Source of the DNA: Candidatus Poribacteria bacterium
GTDB taxonomy: Bacteria; Poribacteria; WGA-4E; PCPOR2b
Direction: 5' to 3'
Assembly (NCBI GenBank): GCA_022822005.1
Contig: JAJECO010000093.1
Coordinates: 1-58,046 of the forward strand
DNA length: 58,046 nucleotides
The translations under genes and the position numbers were made by a program. Below are positions 33,580 to 41,729 of the stretch, in pieces (position 1 is the first letter of the stretch; each line of letters begins with the position of its first letter). The notes under the pieces are model-generated. The model saw nothing but the letters and a program-made list of their open reading frames with translations, was not told the origin of the DNA and did not search any database.

Positions 33580-35580
33580 TTAGCCGTTTTGTGTTACCAG
33601 CCACGCTGTGATATCTGCGTCTGATAGGGATTCTGTCTCTACTCGTAACTGATCAGTGGCATTGATGGCACGATAGACATCCGTGATCCAATCGGTCTGA
33701 AAAGTGTTTCCAGTATTGTGGATAAGTAGATGTCGCGGTGCGACGAGTGTCCCCGCCGTACGAAAATCACCAACACGCCGAATGCTCGGAATGGGTAGGG
33801 TTTGGAGATATGCCTCGTCGTTATCAGTATTGAACTGGTTGGCATCGACAACGGTGCGGTCAACATTGGCAAACCCGGCAGCGAGGAGGCACCACAATCC
33901 GGCTTCCCCAAGCCCGATTAGGTTTACGGTTGACAACCCGGTTTGGGATTTGAGATGGGTCAATGCGGTCAAGATGTCCTGAACCCGTAGGGCGGCATCG
34001 GTGCGATTATAGGTGGTGAAGTATCTGTCACTCGTATCCCGTATCACTTTTCCGTCGTCGGAACTGTGCGCACCGGTTTTGAATACATCTATCCCCAGCA
34101 CCGATTCTCCGGCAGCGAGCAGGTCACTGATCAAGCGCGTGGGTTGACCAGTCTCCGGATTGATTAGATTTATCGCACCTTGGGGATGGATAATCAGTGT
34201 CGCCGAACTGTTCGCTGGGTCTGCCTTGGGTTGCCAGAACAGGGCGGGGAGTTGATCCTTTCCGCCGATCACAAGCGGTTGCGCGGTAAAATCGCCCCCT
34301 TCAACGGGGTTCGGGCGGGTTGCGTCGGGGGTAGAGATTGCCAACGAGCGTCGGAGCGCGGCGCCCATCTCCTCACGGAATTGGTCAAGTGATGCTGCGT
34401 CGGTTGGTTTGCGCACCGCAAGTTGATCCTCGGCGCTTTCGATCCGTGAACGGGTGAGTCCTTCGGCATCAAGTGCGTCCTCGGGCAATTCTCGGTTATG
34501 AAAGACGAGCAGGGCTTCGTCCCGTTCTACTTCAAAGGGGACCTCTTTGAATTTTGTGGGGTCCTCTTCACCCAGAAACCATTTGGCAAACCATCCGTAG
34601 ACCGCTTCGCGGCTGTCTTTGTTGTAGTTATGATCCGCATCGATTTGTATCTCGTGCAGCTTGTCCTCCGCATCGAAGTGTGCGTAGATGCTGCGGATCG
34701 CGGGATATTCGACTTTGGGGGTATCCTTTGTCCAGTCGCCCGTCGCGGAAACCAGCAGGAGCGGTTTGGGCGCCATCAGTGCACCGATCTCAATGTTGCT
34801 GATGTCCAGTCGTAGGTTTGGCGCGTTCTCGCAGAGGCAGCCGCCCTGCATGTGTGCGGAGATCATATTGACTGGTGCGGAAACCTTGATCCGATCATCG
34901 ATTGCTGTGAGCATAAACGTCTGTGTTCCTCCGCCCGATGCACCGGTACAGCCGATGCGATCAGTATCAACGTCGGGCAGCGATTCCAGAAAATCAACGG
35001 ATCGGACCCCGTTCCACAGTTGGAGCGCCATCAGACTCAAACCCCAGAGCGCTTCGCGTTCCGCGCCATAGGCGTGATCAATCTGCTCCCCGCTGTCAAC
35101 ACGCCCAACCATGTCGTAGGAAAAGATGATGTAGCCCTGTTTGGCAAAGTTAATACAACGCCCCGGCACCGAACCGGCTTCGCTGTTTTCCAGTCTGCCT
35201 CTCCCCCAATGTCCGTGCGGGCTGACAATCGCGGGAAACGGTCCTTTCTTTCCTCTTGGCCGGTAGAGGTTACCGGTTGTGAAAAAGCCGGGATAGGCTT
35301 CAAAGTAGACCTTTTCGACGGTGTAATCCTCGCGTTCAACCCGTCCGAAGATGTGGGTGTTGAGCGGCGTTTTTTCAGGCATCGGGGTCAATCCGTTGCT
35401 GACCAGAATATGTTCCCGAAGCTCTGCGGCTTTCGCTATCCATTCCGTTTTGGTGTAGCCGGGGAATGTGTAGACCGTGTGGACGTTTCGGGTTTGATAG
35501 ATTCGGGGATCGGCCACCGTTTGAGAGACATCGGTGAACAGGTTTGCAAGTTCGCTATGATGTTGATCGGTGTTTGGCAT
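33580..35580 (-). CDS. tandem alpha/beta-hydrolase, acetyl xylan esterase-like
   Basis: A 666-residue protein. The first domain (about 60-340) is an alpha/beta-hydrolase of the esterase/dienelactone hydrolase type: SPHGHWGRG (about 120), GCTGASGGGTQTF with nucleophile Ser215, and DADHNYNKDSREAVYGW with catalytic His317. The second half (about 430-640) has the same fold pattern, but the nucleophile elbow reads IGLGEAGLW (Gly instead of Ser, 556-561), so it is probably inactive. No signal peptide is seen, so it may be cytosolic. ATG 35580 has GGAGA upstream. Likely substrates are acylated sugars or polysaccharide fragments. Proteins annotated as acetyl xylan esterase or hydrolase of unknown function match this plan. 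Confidence 0.78.
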   Translation of the reverse strand: MPNTDQHHSELANLFTDVSQTVADPRIYQTRNVHTVYTFPGYTKTEWIAKAAELREHILVSNGLTPMPEKTPLNTHIFGRVEREDYTVEKVYFEAYPGFFTTGNLYRPRGKKGPFPAIVSPHGHWGRGRLENSEAGSVPGRCINFAKQGYIIFSYDMVGRVDSGEQIDHAYGAEREALWGLSLMALQLWNGVRSVDFLESLPDVDTDRIGCTGASGGGTQTFMLTAIDDRIKVSAPVNMISAHMQGGCLCENAPNLRLDISNIEIGALMAPKPLLLVSATGDWTKDTPKVEYPAIRSIYAHFDAEDKLHEIQIDADHNYNKDSREAVYGWFAKWFLGEEDPTKFKEVPFEVERDEALLVFHNRELPEDALDAEGLTRSRIESAEDQLAVRKPTDAASLDQFREEMGAALRRSLAISTPDATRPNPVEGGDFTAQPLVIGGKDQLPALFWQPKADPANSSATLIIHPQGAINLINPETGQPTRLISDLLAAGESVLGIDVFKTGAHSSDDGKVIRDTSDRYFTTYNRTDAALRVQDILTALTHLKSQTGLSTVNLIGLGEAGLWCLLAAGFANVDRTVVDANQFNTDNDEAYLQTLPIPSIRRVGDFRTAGTLVAPRHLLIHNTGNTFQTDWITDVYRAINATDQLRVETESLSDADITAWLVTQNG

Positions 35581-36080
35581 ATCTTTCTCCGTAAGGGTTG
35601 ATTTCTGGAATCAGTAGAACACAGGGCAACCACAAGGGTTGTCCCTACAAAATAGAACCGAATGTAGTTGCCCAACTGTAAGCGTCGAGATATCGCTCTT
35701 AATCTACAATTTACTCAACCTGTATGGTTGACCACATTGGGACCGGTCGAGGGGACCTCGCCCCTACGATTAGGGACACACTTCGCATAGATGCCAATAC
35801 GCCCTAGTTGGTATCATAGGGCTATTCAGTTTTAGGCTTTTTACCCGTTTTGTTTGAAAAATCGGAGTCGGTTCGTCTTCTACCCTTTGGCTGCACATGT
35901 CGCCCCTCTGGGGTTTTTGGGTATTTGTTTATCCGTGTACTATAAACATGTCGCCCCGCTGGGGCTAAAGGCACCAAAGATCCAATAGTTTTCACGTTTC
36001 ACGTTATCAGCAGCTGCAAACTAGCACCAGTGGTTATTATTCAAATGTATCAGTAATGATAATTTTTACCATAAATGACC
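35581..36080. other. gene-free stretch with repeats
   Basis: Contents are a GGGCAACC/GGTTGTCC hairpin with a CTACAA tail (about 35621-35648), GAGGGGACCTCGCCCC with a CTACG tail (about 35749-35769), the shared block GGGCTATTCAGTTTTAGGC (35817-35871) and a paired hairpin module (35893-35968). A TTTCACGTTATCAGCAGCTG segment is shared with about 5278-5300. No gene is present. Confidence 0.6.
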
Positions 36081-38045
36081 CTAGTTGGTATCAATTCGAG
36101 CGATAGCGTAGGGAAGCAGGTTTAATTCGACTACTCCATCGACGGTCTGCGTGAGTTCGCCGGTTTCCGCACGGAACGTTTCAGGCGATGTCATTGCGGC
36201 TTGTACGTTGGTTTCGTCCAAGCGGCGAACCCGGACATTTTCCGGCAAGTTACCCACACCGATTCGCTGTGAATCGGGGATCAAATTTGCGAGGAGTATG
36301 CGGGTTTTTCCGTCCTTGCGGAGTGCGATTCCCTCTACTTTCAAGGTATCGCTCGATTTTGAGGGTAGGATCTCTCCTCCGGCAAATTCGCCCACATCAG
36401 CGAGCACGTGATAGAGCGGAAAAACCGCGCTGGGGATCGAACGGAATTTGTCTGGCAGCGGCGAACCGGTTGCCGTCTCCATCACGCCGCGCCACCCGGT
36501 TGTTTCGTAGTAGGTTACGCTCGATGCGCCGCTTTCCGAAAGATATTTGATGCTGCCGAGCGTCCAGCCCGCACCGAACAAAGACATCTGGCGTACGTCA
36601 ACCTGTGAGGGCAACTCGCCCGGCGCGGGTTCGAGTTCGGGTCCGGTGGCGTTGGGATTGAAACGCGCCAAGAGGGTGACTGGCGTAACTACGATGGGCA
36701 ATCCATCGGTGAATTGGCAGGCACTGTCAACGGTTATCGCCTGCGCCTCCAAGGTTTCGATCAACGAAGAATTGTCGAAGGCGTGGACCTGTGGATTAAT
36801 CGAATAGCAAACGAGGTCTAACAGGGCCACGGGGGGCCGCCCCCGATTCAGGTCTGTAAAATAGGCGTTGGTGCCCGCCCCTATCTTTGCGTTGGAGAGG
36901 TAGTGTCGTGCGAGGTCAACCCATTGAGCAGAGGTGGAAGCCTCTGCTTTATGGAAGATGAGATATGCCTCGACCGGCGGCTTCACCCGGTTGACTGCTT
37001 CGGCGAAAACCGGTAATTCCTCCACTGCTGCATCGGTCAGGAACAGGGCAAGTTCGAGCGATACGTCCAACGCCCGCGCTTCGTCGGTTGCTTGGCGCAG
37101 TGTGGATTCATAATTGGGTTCTGTCAAGTCGATATCCGCTCGCAGGTGCGATAGGTTGAGCAATTTGAGGCGTTCCAATTCCCCCGCACTGAGTGGATCT
37201 CCGTGTGAGGCAACGCCCAATCCAATGTGGGGGATCGGTCGAGGGTCGGCAGATGAGACCTCGAAGGCGAGTGGTTGAAGCGTTCTGTCTTGCGGCGTGG
37301 TGCTCGACTCACGCTGAGTTTTGAGGGTAAGGGTAATCCGCTGGGAAATCTTCGCCCCCGCAGGGACTTCGACCGGGAAGGGTTCGCTCAACGGCGTGCC
37401 GTAGGTTTTGTAGGAGGCATCGGTCCAGTTGCGTTGATCTTCCATCTCAAAGATTTCGCCCTCAAATCGCACCTCCGCCTCGACTCCAGCGGTGACCTCG
37501 TAACTGACCGCTCGCATATTGTTGAACGGTGCGACCGGCTTGATTTCGCCATCGATTATGTGTTGAGGCGCAACGGCAGTGGGATAGGTGCTCTCTTCAA
37601 CTGTCCCGTCTACCTTCTCAATGCGGCAAGGAACACCTGCACAGCCCAGTGGGTGTAACACGCAGAAGCCAATTCGGCTGCGACGGAAGGTTGACCGTGC
37701 CTCTCCGTCCATCGAGAAGACGATGGTCCCATCTGCGTCTCCTGTGATTGTCCCCTTCCAAAAGAAATTAGCATCGGCACTCTGGTTCTCTACATCGTAG
37801 GTGATGCGAAACCTGTCGCTCTCCCGTTCGACCTGGACGTTTGAGAGTTGGGGAAGTATTGTGTCCCAGTTGTGGTCACGGATAGCGACATAGACCCGCC
37901 TGAGAATTTCTTGATCGCCGAACCGAATGTAGCGCAGGTCACCTGCCTCGAACATCATGGATAAGGGACCCGCGGAGAGTTGTGTACCTTCCGGCAACGG
38001 TTCATCTTTTCCGTAATGTAACACGCTGCGTGGCAGTTGGCTCAT
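36081..38045 (-). CDS. apnL: D-apionate lactonase-like protein
   Basis: A 654-residue protein. From memory it matches the large three-domain D-apionate lactonase (ApnL) family, which opens D-apionolactone in apiose breakdown. Supporting segments are SAGPLSMMFEAGDLRYIRFG (24-43), IGFCVLHPLGCAGVP near 125-139, and EMEDQRNWTDASYKTYGTPL (200-219), the most diagnostic stretch. A TIM-barrel-like middle (about 250-550) follows. ATG 38045 has GGAAGGA upstream; the frame extends to 38237 but that part runs through two repeat hairpins. It lies 142 bases downstream of the 2-hydroxyacid dehydrogenase on the same strand, probably in one unit. No other apiose genes are recognised, so the substrate is inferred from family only. 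Confidence 0.68.
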   Translation of the reverse strand: MSQLPRSVLHYGKDEPLPEGTQLSAGPLSMMFEAGDLRYIRFGDQEILRRVYVAIRDHNWDTILPQLSNVQVERESDRFRITYDVENQSADANFFWKGTITGDADGTIVFSMDGEARSTFRRSRIGFCVLHPLGCAGVPCRIEKVDGTVEESTYPTAVAPQHIIDGEIKPVAPFNNMRAVSYEVTAGVEAEVRFEGEIFEMEDQRNWTDASYKTYGTPLSEPFPVEVPAGAKISQRITLTLKTQRESSTTPQDRTLQPLAFEVSSADPRPIPHIGLGVASHGDPLSAGELERLKLLNLSHLRADIDLTEPNYESTLRQATDEARALDVSLELALFLTDAAVEELPVFAEAVNRVKPPVEAYLIFHKAEASTSAQWVDLARHYLSNAKIGAGTNAYFTDLNRGRPPVALLDLVCYSINPQVHAFDNSSLIETLEAQAITVDSACQFTDGLPIVVTPVTLLARFNPNATGPELEPAPGELPSQVDVRQMSLFGAGWTLGSIKYLSESGASSVTYYETTGWRGVMETATGSPLPDKFRSIPSAVFPLYHVLADVGEFAGGEILPSKSSDTLKVEGIALRKDGKTRILLANLIPDSQRIGVGNLPENVRVRRLDETNVQAAMTSPETFRAETGELTQTVDGVVELNLLPYAIARIDTN

Positions 38046-38187
38046 ATCTGCAATTTCCTTCCGATTAGGCTCAGTGTTTTGGGCAGGCACAAGACCTGCC
38101 CCTACGGTTTCTGTTGCACGATTTCTTAACATGAGCGACAGTATTGTGTCGAGATGTGAATCTCGACCTACGGGGTCTTGTGACGCA

Positions 38188-39219
38188 TTATCCATATCGG
38201 TGCAATTTTTCTTGGAAGCGTGGGTTGTCCAGGGCATCGCGGTTCACTATGTTATTTGGAATTCGTCCCACTGCGACGTCCAAGATACTTTCGCACGCGC
38301 TTCGTCCATTGCCGAGGAAGCATTCGTCCGTCCAGCAGATGCCGTGCGGTGTGACAATGACGTTATCCAGCGTTAGGATTGGGTCGTTGGGATCTACTGG
38401 CTCCTGTTCAAACACATCGAGTGCGGCTCCCTGAATGCGGTTCTCACGCAATGCGATGGTGAGTGCAGCTTGATCGACGATGGGCCCGCGTGCGGCGTTG
38501 ATTAGATAGGCGGTCTCTTTCATCAGCGCAAGTCGTTCAGCATTAATCAGGTGGTGCGTCTCTGGGGTCAGAGCGCAGCAGATGGAGACGAAATCCGATG
38601 TACGGAGCAGGGTCTCCAGATCGACGAGTTCCACCCCCGCGTCCTCTGCTTGCTCCGGCGTTGCGTAGGGGTCATACGCCAAATGACGCATCTCAAAGGG
38701 TTGGGCAAGTTTGAACACTTCACGCCCAATATTGCCGAGTCCGACCAGTCCGAGGGTCCGTCCGGTGACCCCCAGTCCCATATAGTCCAGTTTTTCGTCC
38801 CAACGTCCATCACGGGTGAGGCGGTCCTTGATCAACAACTTCTGGCTGAGTGCCAAGATGAAGGTGATAACGGCTGCTGCCACAGGTCGGCGTACACCGT
38901 CGGGCGTGATGGTCAGTAGGACACCGTTCTGGGTGCATGCGTCCACGTCCACAGTATCGTAACCGACGCCGAACCGCGCCAAGATTGTCAGACGGTCAAC
39001 CCCTTCCAAGGTTTCGGTAGTTATTGATGGTCCCAGTACGAGCAGGGCATCATAATTTTGCACCTGATCGCGGCGCAACGGCGACGTATTTTCCGCCATG
39101 ACCTCCCACTCCACCCCTGCTGCCTCGTCGAGCAGATTCAAACCGATGTCACCGAACCCGATTGTTCCGTCCGGTGCCAGGATGTCGCGGGTAAGGCCCA
39201 CGCGAAATGTTTGGTTCAT
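38188..39219 (-). CDS. D-isomer specific 2-hydroxyacid dehydrogenase
   Basis: A 343-residue NAD-dependent reductase/dehydrogenase of the PGDH/glyoxylate reductase group. The nucleotide motif is GLVGLGNIGREVFKLA (about 157-172). Catalytic residues are Arg in INAARGPIVDQ (about 240), Glu in ALDVFEQEPVD (about 268) and His in VTPHGICWTDE (about 290). The start has AAAGGA nine bases upstream. It is followed by the apionate-lactonase-like gene. A sugar-acid role is likely from the neighbour, but phosphoglycerate or hydroxypyruvate are also possible substrates. Confidence 0.9.
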   Translation of the reverse strand: MNQTFRVGLTRDILAPDGTIGFGDIGLNLLDEAAGVEWEVMAENTSPLRRDQVQNYDALLVLGPSITTETLEGVDRLTILARFGVGYDTVDVDACTQNGVLLTITPDGVRRPVAAAVITFILALSQKLLIKDRLTRDGRWDEKLDYMGLGVTGRTLGLVGLGNIGREVFKLAQPFEMRHLAYDPYATPEQAEDAGVELVDLETLLRTSDFVSICCALTPETHHLINAERLALMKETAYLINAARGPIVDQAALTIALRENRIQGAALDVFEQEPVDPNDPILTLDNVIVTPHGICWTDECFLGNGRSACESILDVAVGRIPNNIVNRDALDNPRFQEKLHRYG

Positions 39220-39237
39220 AGATTTATCCTTTCTTAT

Positions 39238-39406
39238 TATGGTGAATTCTATAATTACTTATACACTTTCGATACACAACCAACCCCCTAAATCCCCAAC
39301 CCCCCTAGCCCCCCTTGTCAGGGGGGAAAATTGGCAGGGGGACTTGATAAGGCTTCGATAAGAGGCACTATTGGTGAACGTCTACATATTTATATCGTGC
39401 ACCATA
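39238..39406. repeat. TIR element, close relative of 99-254
   Basis: It starts TATGGTGAATTCTATAATTA and ends TGCACCATA (one mismatch). The interior shares TTACTTATACACTTTCGATA and the GGTGAACGTCTACATATTTA segments with 99-254. Its palindrome (39282-39343) contains a nested second palindrome. It sits directly upstream of the dehydrogenase gene start. Confidence 0.7.
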
Positions 39407-39477
39407 GTTCATTGGTTCATTTGGTCATTAGTTCATTAATGTGCCAGTGAGTCGATGCACTCTTGAAACCCTTTTGG

Positions 39478-39507
39478 TTGACAACCCCCAAGGGTGTAGC
39501 ATAGAAT
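39478..39507 (+). promoter_or_regulatory. sigma-70-like promoter for the repeat-protein gene
   Basis: TTGACA (39478-39483) and TAGAAT (39502-39507) are 18 bases apart. The start would be near 39514, 60 bases before the ATG at 39576. A GGGCAACC/GGTTGCCC hairpin with a CTAC tail (about 39529-39552) lies in the leader. Confidence 0.6.
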
Positions 39508-39575
39508 TAAGATGTCGCTTGATAGAGAGGGCAACCACGAGGGTTGCCCCTACTTTTCAACGGGGGTATACAGAG

Positions 39576-40205
39576 ATGTCAGAAACATCCAGTTTTGAAC
39601 AGTTCAAGGAAACCTTTGATGCCTATTTTGCAAAATGGTGGAAAGTTACTGGCGTTCTATTCGTACTCGCCTATCTATTGGCTTTTGGTCTCTACACAAT
39701 CGCAATTTGCGACAAACACTTAGATTTAGCCCTTCCATCGTTTCTCCGTGCGATAATCACTTTTGAATATTGGTCTTGGATGAATGACACGGTAGTTGAC
39801 GCAATCGGTATTGGCTTTATTGCTGTTGGTGCATTAACTATAGGTGTCGTTTCTATCGGTGCATGTTCCGTCGGTGTGATTGCTATGGGTGCATGCTCCG
39901 TCGGTATCGTCGCGGTCGGTGCGTTTTCTGTTGGTATTTTTGCGTTTGGCGGTAATTCGTTTGGGATCATCGCTATCGGGGCAGGCACCCGTCATGGGTA
40001 CGCGGTCGGTCCTAGGGGACGGTTCGACATCGGCAGAGCGGTTGGCGTTATCGCCATCGGTCCCAAAGCCTGCGGTGTCTACGCGCTATCTTACGAGGGT
40101 AAAGGACGCCATGTGTTCTCACCGGACCGCCAAGATGCGGAGGCGGTTGCATTCTTTAAGAGGTGGATGCCGAAGTTCGAGGTAACATCGTCTTCCGCCT
40201 TTTAG
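39576..40205 (+). CDS. membrane protein with decapeptide Gly-rich repeats
   Basis: A 209-residue protein. An N-terminal hydrophobic segment covers about 22-45 (GVLFVLAYLLAFGLYTIAIC). Residues about 74-145 are tandem 10-residue repeats of the form SVGVIAMGAC, SVGIVAVGAF, SVGIFAFGGN, SFGIIAIGAG, with a further pair near 155-175 (AVGVIAIGPK). Gly at positions 3 and 8 of each unit and small or aliphatic residues elsewhere suggest a stacked beta-solenoid or a membrane-buried sheet. The C-terminus (about 175-209) is soluble. The DNA of the repeats is itself near-repetitive. ATG 39576 is chosen because the longer frame runs into a hairpin element. Function unknown. Confidence 0.7.
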   Translation: MSETSSFEQFKETFDAYFAKWWKVTGVLFVLAYLLAFGLYTIAICDKHLDLALPSFLRAIITFEYWSWMNDTVVDAIGIGFIAVGALTIGVVSIGACSVGVIAMGACSVGIVAVGAFSVGIFAFGGNSFGIIAIGAGTRHGYAVGPRGRFDIGRAVGVIAIGPKACGVYALSYEGKGRHVFSPDRQDAEAVAFFKRWMPKFEVTSSSAF

Positions 40206-40217
40206 GAAGCCAATGGC

Positions 40218-41471
40218 TTACTCCCCTGCGTAGCCCATCTCGTTCCAGACCTCGCGGGCATAGGCGAGGGCGTCATCGCTTGGTGGATTGTATCCGTTGA
40301 TGCTGGGCGGTGGCTGACCGGGACCTTCGTGTTCGGGCCAGGGAGACCAGTTATCGTCCTCGTACTCCTTACGGACGGATTCACGGCTGAAATCGGGAAT
40401 TTCGTAAGGTGTACCGTTTTCCAGACATGAACGCCACGCTTGAATTCCGACCATCGCCATTTCCAACCCACGATAGACATCGAAATAGGGCGTTTCGTTT
40501 TTGCGGATGGCTTCGGCGAAATGGTAGCTGGTAAAGAAATCGCCACCGCCATGTCCCGCTTCTCGCGCTTTTTCAGCGTCGTGGGGGAAGTCTGGCGTGT
40601 AAATCTTTTCGGGTTCATCGCCCTCTCGCAGATCCCACGGTTCGTGCATCACCCGTAGAGAGCCGGGGGCTCCAGTTCGCAAGTTCTCCATTAAGCCGCG
40701 TGCGCCGTGAATCCGATACCAGACGCCGTGTCCGCGCATTTTGAGTCCCATAATCCTGACAACCGCGCCGTTGTCCATACGGCAGAGGATGATGCCGCCG
40801 GGATCGCCTCGTTGGACGCTCAATTTTTCGGTGTCGTTTTCGGATCGGGAGATTGATAGTGCATTCACACTGACGGGATGGGTGTCGGTGATGTACATGA
40901 CCGGTGCGAGTGCGTGGGAGCAGTAGTAGGTGGACGGAATCCAGTTCCGCCAGTGGTTCAGTCCCGGTGAGAGCCGATTGTATCCCTGTGAATCGAAGGG
41001 GTGGTTATATTCTCCCTCGGCGTACTGGAGCTCGCCGACCTCACCGTTTTGGTATAGGCGACGCATCTCTTGGTTGTAAGCGAAATAGGGATAATTCTCA
41101 GCGAATAGGTAGATCTTGCCGGACTTGTCTACCGCTCGTGCCAACGCTACACCCTCTGCCGGTGTCCCACACGCCGTTGTTTCGCTCATCACATGTAAGC
41201 CTGCCTCAAGGGCTTTGACGGCAAAGGGTGCGTGCTGATGGAAGTAGTTTGCGAGGACAATCGCGTCCATGTCGTGGGCGAGGAACTGATCGTAATCGGT
41301 GTATGTCGCGACGTTCAGCTTTTTTCCTGCCTCGTTCAGCTTTTCTTCCCACGTATCGCAAAGGGCGATCAATTCCATGCCAACAAAGGGGGCTCCCTGT
41401 GCGAAACTCATTCCGCGTCCGACGCCAACGACGCCAACGCGGATTTTATTTCTGTCGGTATTCTTTGCCAC
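40218..41471 (-). CDS. Gfo/Idh/MocA oxidoreductase
   Basis: A 417-residue NAD(P)-binding oxidoreductase. The Rossmann motif is VGVVGVGRGMSFAQGAP (about 12-28), followed by LCDTWEEKLNEAG. The usual EKP motif with catalytic Lys is replaced by SETTACGTP (about residues 95-103). TYYCSHALAPVMYITDT (about 181-197) carries an active-site-like His. The C-terminus (about 335-410) is rich in Pro and acidic residues. The start is GTG at 41471 with AAAGGAG eight bases before it. It is convergent with the decapeptide-repeat gene. Substrate is probably a sugar or cyclitol; the missing Lys makes normal dehydrogenase action uncertain. Confidence 0.82.
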   Translation of the reverse strand: MAKNTDRNKIRVGVVGVGRGMSFAQGAPFVGMELIALCDTWEEKLNEAGKKLNVATYTDYDQFLAHDMDAIVLANYFHQHAPFAVKALEAGLHVMSETTACGTPAEGVALARAVDKSGKIYLFAENYPYFAYNQEMRRLYQNGEVGELQYAEGEYNHPFDSQGYNRLSPGLNHWRNWIPSTYYCSHALAPVMYITDTHPVSVNALSISRSENDTEKLSVQRGDPGGIILCRMDNGAVVRIMGLKMRGHGVWYRIHGARGLMENLRTGAPGSLRVMHEPWDLREGDEPEKIYTPDFPHDAEKAREAGHGGGDFFTSYHFAEAIRKNETPYFDVYRGLEMAMVGIQAWRSCLENGTPYEIPDFSRESVRKEYEDDNWSPWPEHEGPGQPPPSINGYNPPSDDALAYAREVWNEMGYAGE

Positions 41472-41729
41472 GAACGTACTCCTTTCGATTCGGTATGGCG
41501 TTGGGTTTCACGGTTCGCGTTCAACCCAACCTACTGCCCCGCCAGAGTTATCTCTCTCGATTTATCGCGCATTATTCCAACCCTATACACATGTCGCCCC
41601 GCTGGGGCTTGAAAATCGGGATGCAGAACCCACGCTGTCAGCCATCAGGGGGAGACAAGCAGTTTGACCAGTTGTCGTACAGCGGTTACGGCATACGGAG
41701 TATGCCTACTACTATGGGCTTGAGTTATC

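Noticed and set aside
38046-38237. N-terminal extension of the apionate-lactonase-like gene
   Set aside because: The extra 64 codons run through two palindromic repeats with CTACGG tails and overlap the dehydrogenase gene; ATG 38045 has a good binding site.
40206-40220. AAGCC/GGCTT hairpin between convergent genes as a terminator
   Set aside because: The stem is only 5 bp with a 3-base loop and has no T-run; it overlaps the stop codon of the oxidoreductase gene.
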